In this document: positions 8,201 to 15,588 of the stretch, in pieces
Layout of the letters: each line of letters opens with the position of its first letter
Numbering within the stretch: the stretch's first letter is position 1
Origin: an uncultured Spirochaetia bacterium
GTDB taxonomy: Bacteria; Spirochaetota; CALGPD01
Direction: 5' to 3'
Assembly: GCA_937960625.1 (NCBI GenBank)
Contig: CALGPD010000371.1
Coordinates: 1-18,174 of the forward strand
Length of the DNA: 18,174 nt
Translations under genes and position numbers: made by a program
The notes under the pieces: generated by a model
The model's input: only the letters and a program-made list of their open reading frames with translations
What the model was told of the DNA's origin: nothing
Databases searched by the model: none

Positions 8201-8626
8201 TTAAAACGGCAATAGATATAACGAGATTACTACAATAAACGTGCTTATTGTTCCGAATATTCCTTCAATTAGAAGCATACTGTTTGGATACGTTGATTGA
8301 ATCCACATATTCCAAAATCTTGGGTAAACTCTAATGCCTGCAAATATTAAACCTATTTGCATAACTGTACACATGCAGTTTACATTTACAAGTGTTTTAA
8401 TCCAATAAAACCCCGCGGTCATGATGAAAATTTCAACTTGAGTGCCTAAGAATTGAGTTAATAGATATTTTGCTCTGGATTCCCATTTTTTTACACCAGG
8501 GCTGTCTTTTTGAGCTTTTTGATAGATTTTATCAATAAATGGATTCCCGTATAAAACACCCATTATAACGAAATGAATAGCACCCGTTACCAAACCCCAT
8601 AATAATATTTTTACTAATGCTTTCAT
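8201..8626 (-). CDS. Unknown four-helix membrane protein
   Basis: A 141-residue protein that I do not recognise. Four hydrophobic segments lie at about residues 5-25, 56-78, 86-100 and 116-139. A charged loop (residues 30-52, with several Lys, Asp and Glu) separates the first two. Residues 100-112 are Trp- and Arg-bearing (YPRFWNMW), probably a membrane-surface loop. Asn83, Cys84 and Cys86 lie close together before the third helix. A strong ribosome site, AAAAGGAG, sits 6 bases before the ATG. The gene follows tam after 47 bases that include a perfect hairpin. Its stop is only 3 bases from the stop of the convergent phosphatase gene. Confidence 0.8.
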   Translation of the reverse strand: MKALVKILLWGLVTGAIHFVIMGVLYGNPFIDKIYQKAQKDSPGVKKWESRAKYLLTQFLGTQVEIFIMTAGFYWIKTLVNVNCMCTVMQIGLIFAGIRVYPRFWNMWIQSTYPNSMLLIEGIFGTISTFIVVISLYLLPF

Positions 8627-8639
8627 ATAAAACTCCTTT

Positions 8640-8676
8640 TAGAAAACCATCATATGCAATGTACTATGGTTTTCTA
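8640..8676 (-). repeat. Perfect 11-bp inverted repeat between tam and the four-helix gene
   Basis: TAGAAAACCAT (8640-8650) and ATGGTTTTCTA (8666-8676) are exact reverse complements around a 15-base loop. In the minus-strand transcript the hairpin begins at the tam stop codon (8674-8676) and ends directly before the AAAGGAG ribosome site of the next gene. The 3' side is not followed by a U-tract in that direction, so it is not a standard intrinsic terminator. It could be an RNA-processing or stability element, a translational control hairpin, or a protein-binding palindrome. Confidence 0.7.
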
Positions 8677-9447
8677 TAAATAACCAACAATAAATAATCT
8701 TTTAAACGGAAAAATAATTTTATTATCTGCTCTGAATTCATAATATTGTTTGCATTTTTCCAATACAGTATTGATAAACTCATTTTTCAATTCTTTTTCG
8801 GGTAAGCGGGCAAGATAAGGTTTTAATCCGGTACTTTTATAAAACGTTATTAAATCTTGATGCGAATCCAAAACGTGATAATACTCAGTTTCCCAGATAA
8901 CGAGTTTTTTCATCCTGTTATAAAGCAAATCGTAGTAATACTCACCGGTGTTGTAATTAAACATTTTCCGCACATCAAGAACATATTCCCGGAATTGATT
9001 AAGTTCCGCGGTTTCAAACATTGCGCGGTTTAAACCCGATGCTTGATTTTGAGGTACTTGAAACGCGAGGGTACCTTTGGATTTTAAGAGTTTAACCATA
9101 TAAGGAACAACTTTTTCATGCTCAGGCAGCCATTGCAATACAGCATTCGAGAAAACAATATCGTATTTTCCAAATTCCTTAAAATCCATCAGCGGGCAAA
9201 CCTGCCATTGTCCGTCAGGGTAATCATTTTGCGCTTTTTTAATCATCTCTTTCGAGCTGTCTATACCGAGAATATCTGCCTTAGTAAATTTTTGTTTTAG
9301 TATATCTGTGCTGTTGCCCGGGCCGCAGCCTAAATCAATTATTGTTTTAACATTTACGGCTTGAATTTTATGTACAAGGTCTACACAGGCCATGGTTCGC
9401 TGTTGTTTAAACTTTAAGTATAAATCAGGGTTCCAATTATCATCCAT
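8674..9447 (-). CDS. tam: Trans-aconitate 2-methyltransferase
   Basis: A 257-residue SAM-dependent class I methyltransferase. It aligns by eye along its full length with E. coli Tam, which methylates trans-aconitate, a spontaneous inhibitor of aconitase. Shared landmarks are WNPDLYLKF (5-13), the SAM-binding DLGCGPGNST (38-47), GIDSS (61-65), NAVLQWLPEH (101-110), the YYH-SHQ region, TGLKPYL, and the C-terminal FKRLFIV. It lies 13 bases after mutS, with AAAGG about 8 bases before its ATG in that gap, so it is likely in the SPOR-mutS transcript. There is no functional link to mutS that I can name. A relative acting on another small acid is the main alternative. Confidence 0.85.
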   Translation of the reverse strand: MDDNWNPDLYLKFKQQRTMACVDLVHKIQAVNVKTIIDLGCGPGNSTDILKQKFTKADILGIDSSKEMIKKAQNDYPDGQWQVCPLMDFKEFGKYDIVFSNAVLQWLPEHEKVVPYMVKLLKSKGTLAFQVPQNQASGLNRAMFETAELNQFREYVLDVRKMFNYNTGEYYYDLLYNRMKKLVIWETEYYHVLDSHQDLITFYKSTGLKPYLARLPEKELKNEFINTVLEKCKQYYEFRADNKIIFPFKRLFIVGYL

Positions 9448-9460
9448 ATATTCAGCCTTT

Positions 9461-12106
9461 TTAAATTTTATTTTTTCTAACTCTATCTACAAGGCCGTTT
9501 AAATAGTTTAACGCGTCAACAGGAGTCAATTTATTTACGTTGATTGCAGATATTTCAGATTTAAGTTTATCTTCACTTACTGAATTAAATAAAGTAAACT
9601 GGTCTTTGCTGAAACCTTGTTTTAATCTTTCTTCAATTAATGCGGCTTTTTCAAAACTATCGGAAGACTGCTCAAGCCCGTCTAAAATAATCATTGCGCG
9701 CTCAGTAACTTGTTTAGGAACACCGGCTAAACGCGCTACCTGAATACCATAGCTTTTAGACGCGGCTCCTTCTAATACTTTATGTAAAAATAATATTTTA
9801 TCATCCCATTCTTTCACTGATACTTGAAAGTTTTGTATTCCCCTCTCTTTGCCTAAAGCTGTTAATTCATGGTAATGCGTTGCGAATAAAGTTTTCCCGC
9901 GTTTACTTCTTTCATCTGTTAAAAACTCAACAATAGCCCATGCAATTGATAGTCCGTCATAAGTACTCGTTCCTCTGCCAATTTCATCCATTATTATCAA
10001 AGACCTGTCAGTTGAATTGTTTAATATTTCCGCAGCCTCTGTCATTTCGACAAGAAACGTTGATTCCCCCCTAACAAGTGAATCAGATGCGCCGATACGT
10101 GTAAAGATCTTATCAACAATACCCAGTTTCCCGCTGCTTGCCGGAATAAAACTCCCTATTTGTGCCATAATTTGTATTAGAGCAGTTTGACGTAAGTAAG
10201 TGGATTTACCTGACATATTAGGCCCTGTTATTAAAAGAAGCCTTTTATCTTTATTATTCATATCAACATCATTCGGGATAAACTCTTCGCCTTTAAAAAA
10301 GGCTTCGACAACGGGATGCCGGCTGTCAATAATTTTTATATCATAAGAATTATCAATAACGGGTAAAACATAGTTATTATCTTTAGCAGAATAAGCAAAT
10401 GAACATAAAACGTCTATTTTTTTTATTTGATTTGCGGTTGATTTTATTTGTTCAAAATGAGTCAGTATATTAGAGCAAAGTTCTTGATAAATATTTAATT
10501 CAAGCTCTGCAATTTTTTCTTTAGCGCCTAGAATAGTATTTTCGTATTCTTCAAGTTCAGGTAGGGTATATCTGGTACTGCCAACGAGTTCTTGTTTTTT
10601 GATATAATGTTCCGGCGCATTTTTTACGTTGCCTTTTGATATTTCAATATAATATCCTATTATTTTATTATACTTAACTTTTAATGTCGTAATACCGGTT
10701 TTTTCGATTTCCCTTTTTTGCAGGCTGATAATATAATCCCTGCCCTTTTTAGACGTTTCTCTTAACATATCTAGTTCATTATTAACTCCGTCTCTGATTA
10801 CCCCACCTTCATCAAATCCGGACGGAGGATCCTGATTCAAAGTATTTTGTATTTCATTTCCAACTTGGGATAAGTCTTTAATTTCATCCAATATTTTTTT
10901 TAATGATTCAGGCATATCATTTCGGTTTAAAAGCAATTCTTTTAATTCATGTGTTTTAGTAATTCCCCAGGATAAAGAAACAACCTCTCTTGGGATTGCT
11001 TTGGAGAAATGTATACGCGTTAATAATCTTTCAATATCCGGGCATTCTTTTAATAAACTCTGAGTTTGTTTTAATAATTCGTTTTCGTTATAAAAATAAT
11101 TTACTATTTCAAGCCGTTCATTTATTGCATCAATATTTATAAGAGGCCGTTTTATCCATTCCTGCAATAATCTTGCCCCCATAGGTGTTTTACAATCATT
11201 TAAAACGTGATAAAGGGTGTTTTTCCATGAGCCGTCATGAAGGTTGTTTAAGAGTTCTAAATTGCGTATACTCGTTACACCGAGTTCCATGAAATTTTTT
11301 TTTGAAATTCTTGAAATATTTTTAATATGCCCGATATCTTTCATTTGAACATCTTTAATATATTTCAAAAGAGCGCCTAATACTCCGGTTTCAAATGAAT
11401 CTTCATTAATCCCGTATCCTTTTAACGTTGATACCCCGGTTTCGTTTTTTATTGCTTTTGAAGCGTAATCGGGATTGAAATAGAAATCAGGAACAGGGTA
11501 GAAAATCGCGCTTTCATGGTCTAATTTGATATCCTGTAATACAGGGTCTTGCGAAAAGCTTTCTGCAAAAATGATTTCTTTGGGCGAGGTTTTATAAAGT
11601 TCCCCGCGTAACGCGTCATAAGCTTTAACTTTATTCTCGTTATATTTTTCAGACGCGAAATATAAATCTCCGGTTGAAACATCACAGAAAGCGAGAAAAA
11701 TTTCATCTTCCTGCATATAAAATGAGGCAACGTAATTCGGATTATTTGCATCAAGGATTTTATTATCTATTAATGTTCCAGGAGTTACGATTTCAACAAT
11801 TTCTCTTTTAACGATTTTTTTCGTTTTTTTAGGGTCTTCTACCTGTTCGCAAATAGCAACGCGTTTCCCCGCTTTAATTAATTTATAAAGGTATGAATCT
11901 TTTGCATGATAAGGAATGCCGCACATAGGCACTCCGTTACGTTTGGTTAAGGCAATTTCAAGTATTTCCGATGCAATTGCTGCATCATCTAAAAACATTT
12001 CGTAAAAATCTCCCATGCGGAAAAACAATATAGCATCCGTATTTTCTTTTATGGACATATATTGCTCCATCATGGGAGTATTTAGATTTACGTTATGTTT
12101 CGTCAA
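9461..12106 (-). CDS. mutS: DNA mismatch repair protein MutS
   Basis: An 881-residue mismatch-recognition ATPase of normal length. The mismatch-binding Phe34-x-Glu36 lies in MGDFYEMF. Walker A is GPNMSGKST (from Gly628) and Walker B is MDEIGRGTST (Asp707, Glu708). The C-terminal helix-turn-helix dimer region includes SYGIQVARLAGVP. A QFTLF pentamer at 836-840 matches the sliding-clamp binding motif. The chosen start is TTG at 12106. It overlaps the last 14 bases of the SPOR gene and has AAGGG and AAGG upstream. The later in-frame ATG at the conserved TPMM has no ribosome site. An A9 run in the coding strand (11295-11303) is a possible slippage site. mutL is not in the window. Confidence 0.97.
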   Translation of the reverse strand: MTKHNVNLNTPMMEQYMSIKENTDAILFFRMGDFYEMFLDDAAIASEILEIALTKRNGVPMCGIPYHAKDSYLYKLIKAGKRVAICEQVEDPKKTKKIVKREIVEIVTPGTLIDNKILDANNPNYVASFYMQEDEIFLAFCDVSTGDLYFASEKYNENKVKAYDALRGELYKTSPKEIIFAESFSQDPVLQDIKLDHESAIFYPVPDFYFNPDYASKAIKNETGVSTLKGYGINEDSFETGVLGALLKYIKDVQMKDIGHIKNISRISKKNFMELGVTSIRNLELLNNLHDGSWKNTLYHVLNDCKTPMGARLLQEWIKRPLINIDAINERLEIVNYFYNENELLKQTQSLLKECPDIERLLTRIHFSKAIPREVVSLSWGITKTHELKELLLNRNDMPESLKKILDEIKDLSQVGNEIQNTLNQDPPSGFDEGGVIRDGVNNELDMLRETSKKGRDYIISLQKREIEKTGITTLKVKYNKIIGYYIEISKGNVKNAPEHYIKKQELVGSTRYTLPELEEYENTILGAKEKIAELELNIYQELCSNILTHFEQIKSTANQIKKIDVLCSFAYSAKDNNYVLPVIDNSYDIKIIDSRHPVVEAFFKGEEFIPNDVDMNNKDKRLLLITGPNMSGKSTYLRQTALIQIMAQIGSFIPASSGKLGIVDKIFTRIGASDSLVRGESTFLVEMTEAAEILNNSTDRSLIIMDEIGRGTSTYDGLSIAWAIVEFLTDERSKRGKTLFATHYHELTALGKERGIQNFQVSVKEWDDKILFLHKVLEGAASKSYGIQVARLAGVPKQVTERAMIILDGLEQSSDSFEKAALIEERLKQGFSKDQFTLFNSVSEDKLKSEISAINVNKLTPVDALNYLNGLVDRVRKNKI
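11295..11303 (-). repeat. Nine-base adenine run inside mutS
   Basis: The plus strand reads nine T in a row, so the mutS coding strand has A9, crossing codons for Ser-Lys-Lys-Asn (RISKKNF). A one-base slip would truncate MutS in its first third. It is the longest single-base run I noticed in the window; eight-base runs occur at 1468-1475, 7812-7819 and 16214-16221. Confidence 0.85.
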
Positions 12107-13217
12107 TTACCTTAACCCTTAACCTGAATTTTCTCTTTATTCTTAAAGCTTTCCGTATAGCTTTTCTTTTTGATTTAAAGTTGCCAACACGTAAAGTATA
12201 GTAGAAACGCCCTTTGATTTTACGTTTTTTAATATACGCTTTAAATCCTGACCGTTTAAGTTTCCTATAAATATGATAAGCATATCCTCTATGCTTAATC
12301 CTATAATTTCCAATGTGTAGAGTTAATCTAACTTCATTATTCTTCTGTGTCAAGGGCGTTTGGCCCCGGTTTTCAGTATTTTCCTGAGTTCTATTTTCGT
12401 TATCTTTTTCCCTGTTTGAAGGAGGGTTATAATTATTTGAGATTATATTTCTCCTCGCGCTTGCAAAGTTTTTAGTTATTTTTTTTAGCTTTTCTTTTGC
12501 AAATGAGGCTTCTATACTCATTGGATAGGATTGAATGATATAATTATAAGCTGCTTTTGCTTTTTCTTTGTCTCCGTTATAGGTGTATATAATGCCTAGG
12601 CGGTAAACTGCCTTCAATTCTACTTCTGATTCAGGATAATTTCTAACAACGCTTTCATATTTTTGTTTTGCTTTTCTATAGTCTCTATTTTTAAAGTATA
12701 TTTCTGCAATTTCAAGTTCGGCAAGCGCTTTATACGCGTTTTTCCCTGCATTTATTACAAGTTTGAAGAATTTATTTGCTTTTGTGCTTCTTCCTAATAA
12801 TAAATAACATTTTCCAACGTAATAATATGCTCTTAATTTTTCACTTGTTTTAGCATCATCAGCGGTTACAATTCTGTTTAAAGTCTTAATACCTTGTTTG
12901 TATTTTTCTTTTAAATAATGCAGCATTGCAATTTTATCAACAATTTTATATCTATTTTGATAATTTGGATATTTTTTTAATATTCTGTTTAAATATGCAA
13001 CAGCGTTTCTGTAGGGGATATTTGATAATGCATACCGATACATAGCAACCGGCGCGTATTTAGACTTAGGGTTTCTAGTAAAAAATTTAAAGTAATATTG
13101 TCTAGCTTTAGACATTTGTCCGCTATTCCTTGCTTTTTCACCTTGTTCAAATAAGATAGGAGCGCTGTAAGCAGCAATTGAGACCAATAATAGTATTGTA
13201 CATATAATTTTTTTCAT
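12093..13217 (-). CDS. Secreted TPR and SPOR-domain envelope protein
   Basis: A 374-residue exported protein. The signal peptide (1-18, ending AYSA) is followed by about six tetratricopeptide-like repeats (20-245). An Asn/Glu-rich linker (about 255-293) leads to a C-terminal SPOR domain (297-372), which begins LTLHIGNYRI. SPOR domains bind peptidoglycan strands stripped of stem peptides, usually at division or remodelling sites. The TPR part resembles YbgF/CpoB-type periplasmic adaptors. The SPOR domain is extremely basic: about 28 Lys/Arg to 1 acidic residue. The ribosome site AGAGGA lies just before the ATG. The 3' end overlaps mutS by 14 bases. The role is probably in cell-wall or envelope organisation; the exact partner is unknown. 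Confidence 0.87.
   Translation of the reverse strand: MKKIICTILLLVSIAAYSAPILFEQGEKARNSGQMSKARQYYFKFFTRNPKSKYAPVAMYRYALSNIPYRNAVAYLNRILKKYPNYQNRYKIVDKIAMLHYLKEKYKQGIKTLNRIVTADDAKTSEKLRAYYYVGKCYLLLGRSTKANKFFKLVINAGKNAYKALAELEIAEIYFKNRDYRKAKQKYESVVRNYPESEVELKAVYRLGIIYTYNGDKEKAKAAYNYIIQSYPMSIEASFAKEKLKKITKNFASARRNIISNNYNPPSNREKDNENRTQENTENRGQTPLTQKNNEVRLTLHIGNYRIKHRGYAYHIYRKLKRSGFKAYIKKRKIKGRFYYTLRVGNFKSKRKAIRKALRIKRKFRLRVKVIDET
12110..12120 (-). promoter_or_regulatory. Ribosome-binding region deciding the mutS TTG start
   Basis: Read on the minus strand, AAGGG (12116-12120) lies 9 bases, and AAGG (12110-12113) 3 bases, before the TTG at 12104-12106. Both are inside the last codons of the SPOR gene. 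No comparable site precedes the downstream ATG, so TTG with translational coupling is favoured. Confidence 0.55.
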
Positions 13218-13372
13218 TTTTTCCTCTCATAATTAAGGGGGATTTTTTTATATGTTCGGTTGTTTTTAAAAATAGTTTATATAAAACTTTTTATTAATCC
13301 ATGATTTTTATTGTTTATTAATATTATAAAACGGTGTAGAATTATACTATATGACTGAGAATATTATAATAC

Positions 13373-13378
13373 GAGGAG
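13373..13378 (+). promoter_or_regulatory. Ribosome-binding site fixing the ATG of the 74-residue protein
   Basis: GAGGAG lies exactly 6 bases before ATG at 13385. An in-frame TTG at 13379 directly abuts this site and cannot be used, so the protein begins MDKF. TATAAT at 13365-13370 is too close to serve as a -10 box; TATACT at 13343-13348 is better placed but lacks a clear -35 box. Confidence 0.8.
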
Positions 13379-13384
13379 TTGAAC

Positions 13385-13609
13385 ATGGATAAGTTTGTAC
13401 AAGGATTGGCAAATGTAACTAAAATAGTTTTTGCCGTAATAAAAGTTATTATTGCGTTTGCAATTCTGCTCTGGCTATTGGATAAAATTTTTGGCATGAA
13501 TCTTGACATTGTAAAACTGAACTTTATCAACAAAGTATCCAGCAAAGAACTCACAATTATACTCGTTCTTGTACTTATTTATTTTGGATTTAGGGAATCA
13601 CGGGATTAG
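13385..13609 (+). CDS. Small double-helix membrane protein, unknown
   Basis: A 74-residue protein with no recognised family. Two hydrophobic segments (about residues 12-34 and 55-69) are joined by a loop of about 20 residues, predicting a membrane hairpin. The C-terminus is short and charged (FRESRD). It is supported as a real gene by an ideal GAGGAG ribosome site at 6-base spacing and by a coherent membrane-protein composition. It is also the only frame with these traits in a region where both neighbours lie on the other strand. It is a stand-alone transcription unit, with no clear intrinsic terminator downstream. Confidence 0.72.
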   Translation: MDKFVQGLANVTKIVFAVIKVIIAFAILLWLLDKIFGMNLDIVKLNFINKVSSKELTIILVLVLIYFGFRESRD

Positions 13610-13800
13610 AAAAAATTTATTAACGTTAAAATCAATTTATTTATAAAATAAAAGAAACTCGAAGGAACTCATTTTTTAAATGCAGATAAACTTTAATTTA
13701 GGGTAAGATATAGGGTGAAAATAAGAAAATTTAATTAAATACCCGGATTTCTAACTTAAAAATATTTTTCATTAGTGTTTGTTTTATATTTAAAGTTGGG

Positions 13801-15411
13801 TTATATAGTAACTTTTGGAAAATACTTTTTCATTACTCTTCTAAATTTTCCGAATTTTCTTATTCCCGGATATTTTAGATGACTTTTTAACCGTTCGATG
13901 TTTTTAAAACCTATCTTGATAGCTTTTTCAAGATATTCAACAGCAATGTGAAAATCATCATTTAAAGCGTATATATAAAAAATCCGGAAATACGGTTCGA
14001 AATTGCTTTTGTATATGTTTGTGCATAATATATAATGGCTTATTGCTTTAGAATACTTACGCTCTTTTTCAAAAATCAAAGCAATGTTATAATGGCTGTT
14101 GAAAAACAGATAGTTTGATTTTATTGATTTATCATAATATCTTTTCGCTGCTTTTAATTTACCGCTGTCTTCGTACATTTTAGCTAAATTATAAAACGTT
14201 ATATAATCTCCCTTTGGATATTTTTTTAAATATCTTACATAGCTTTGATACGCATTTTGTTTATCCCCGGTTTTTAAATAGAGTTGAGCCAGATATCTAT
14301 AAATTAGAGGGTTAGCTCCGTGATGCAGCCCCAGATGAATAGTCAAAACGCCTTTAACAAGGTCGTTGGATTTTGCGTATAAATAAGCAAGGTTGGTTAA
14401 TACAGCAACTTTGGAAGGATAATATACCAGTACTTTTTCATAATAGTCGATTGCTTTTTTAAATTTACCCAATGTTAATTCCAGATGAGCAATAAACTCT
14501 AATGAACCTACACTTTTTTTATTTATAGCATGAGCAGTATTCATTACTTTTAAACATTCTTTAAATTCTTTTTTTCTATATAAAGCCAATGCCCGGCTTA
14601 TATAAAAATAAAATTCTGCGGGATATGTTTTTAATGCTTTTTTTGAAATTTTATCTACCATATCCCATTTTTGCTGAATATTTAAAACGTATAAATAATT
14701 GATATATGCTTCTTTAAAGTTTGAATTAATTTCCAATGCTCTTTTATAGTAATCTTCAGCTTTACTAAACTCCCCTGTATTTTTATATACAAACCCCATG
14801 TTAAAGCTAAAAAAAGCATCGTTTGCGTTAAATTGAGAAATCATTTTTCCATAATTTAAGGCAAGAGTATATTCCCGTTTTAATGCGTGTAAATAGAATA
14901 GCATTTTATAACCAACGCGTTCATAACTTAAAGATTTGGATTGCAGTTGTATGCCTGTTTGATAATTTTCAATTGCTTTATCAAAGTTACCGGAATATAG
15001 ATAGATACTCCCGGCAAGGTAATAGAATTTCGCGTTAGAGTTTTCGATTTTTATCAGTATGTTTAAGGTCTTAACAGCGAGTTTCATCCGGCGTATTTTT
15101 ATATAAGCAAGAGTAAGGTTGTAAAGATTATCTTCATCAAATGGTTTAAGGCGTCTTGCCCGTAAGTACCATTTTATTGCAAGGTAATAGTTTTTTAACT
15201 TATAATAACAATTTCCCATATTATAAACATTTTTAAAATCTTTTGGTTCGTTTCTATATACAAGACGGAATTTTGCCAATGCATCCATATAGTCGCCTTT
15301 ACGGTATGAAACAATACCCAGATTATACGTTAATGCGGTATTTATTTTCCCCGGATATCCTATTTGAAACAATGTGATAATAATTATAAAAATAAATATA
15401 ACTTTCTTCAT
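13801..15411 (-). CDS. Secreted all-TPR repeat protein
   Basis: A 536-residue protein with an N-terminal hydrophobic export signal or anchor (about residues 4-19), then about 14 tandem tetratricopeptide repeats from residue 26 to near 505. It ends in a basic tail rich in Lys, Arg and Phe. Repeat signatures such as NLGIVSYRKGDYMDAL, NMGFVYKNTGEFSKA and NLAKMYEDSGKLKAAKRY recur every 34 residues or so. It has no catalytic domain, so it is presumably a protein-binding scaffold in the periplasm or at the membrane. No convincing Shine-Dalgarno precedes the ATG (upstream reads TTTTAATACT). It lies downstream of the barrel-gene terminator, so it probably has its own promoter between 15412 and 15499, which I cannot place. 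Confidence 0.85.
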   Translation of the reverse strand: MKKVIFIFIIIITLFQIGYPGKINTALTYNLGIVSYRKGDYMDALAKFRLVYRNEPKDFKNVYNMGNCYYKLKNYYLAIKWYLRARRLKPFDEDNLYNLTLAYIKIRRMKLAVKTLNILIKIENSNAKFYYLAGSIYLYSGNFDKAIENYQTGIQLQSKSLSYERVGYKMLFYLHALKREYTLALNYGKMISQFNANDAFFSFNMGFVYKNTGEFSKAEDYYKRALEINSNFKEAYINYLYVLNIQQKWDMVDKISKKALKTYPAEFYFYISRALALYRKKEFKECLKVMNTAHAINKKSVGSLEFIAHLELTLGKFKKAIDYYEKVLVYYPSKVAVLTNLAYLYAKSNDLVKGVLTIHLGLHHGANPLIYRYLAQLYLKTGDKQNAYQSYVRYLKKYPKGDYITFYNLAKMYEDSGKLKAAKRYYDKSIKSNYLFFNSHYNIALIFEKERKYSKAISHYILCTNIYKSNFEPYFRIFYIYALNDDFHIAVEYLEKAIKIGFKNIERLKSHLKYPGIRKFGKFRRVMKKYFPKVTI

Positions 15412-15499
15412 AGTATTAAAATCGGTTAGTAGGTATTGGTTTCTTGAACTTAAAATTGAAAATTTATTATTCTGCTTTATATTTTTTAAAGGGTTGAAA

Positions 15500-15532
15500 T
15501 AAAAAACCTGCTCTTTGTATTAAAGAGCAGGT
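15500..15532 (-). terminator. Strong intrinsic terminator after the barrel gene
   Basis: ACCTGCTCTTT (15506-15516) and AAAGAGCAGGT (15522-15532) form a perfect 11-bp stem with a 5-base loop. On the minus strand the stem is followed by six T (15500-15505) and further T-rich sequence. It lies 40 bases past the stop of the barrel gene and insulates the RND / LolA-like / barrel transcript from the TPR gene. Confidence 0.93.
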
Positions 15533-15545
15533 CGTATGTGGTGAT

Positions 15546-15588
15546 CAAACTATTTGGGGGTTAATCCTTCGTTAGAAGGAGTAGTTTG
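15546..15588 (-). repeat. Nested inverted repeats around the barrel-gene stop codon
   Basis: TCCTTC (15565-15570) pairs with GAAGGA (15575-15580) around GTTA, and the stop codon lies in this loop. An outer pair, CAAACTA (15546-15552) and TAGTTTG (15582-15588), brackets it with a one-sided bulge of about 12 bases. It could fold as a bulged hairpin in the mRNA just upstream of the terminator. It may be chance or a 3'-end stability element. Confidence 0.4.

Noticed and set aside
12107..12126. Telomere-like tandem GGTTAAG units upstream of mutS
   Set aside because: Fewer than three copies, and fully explained by SPOR codons for Leu, Arg and Val-Lys residues; used here only as a ribosome-site region.
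13618..13640. Palindrome TTAACGTTAA after the 74-residue gene, considered as a terminator
   Set aside because: There is no loop, only weak A-T pairing and no T-tract at the right place.
13758..13769. AAAAATATTTTT, considered as a terminator for the TPR gene
   Set aside because: Purely A-T self-complementary run without a loop or GC stem; expected by chance in this AT-rich gap.
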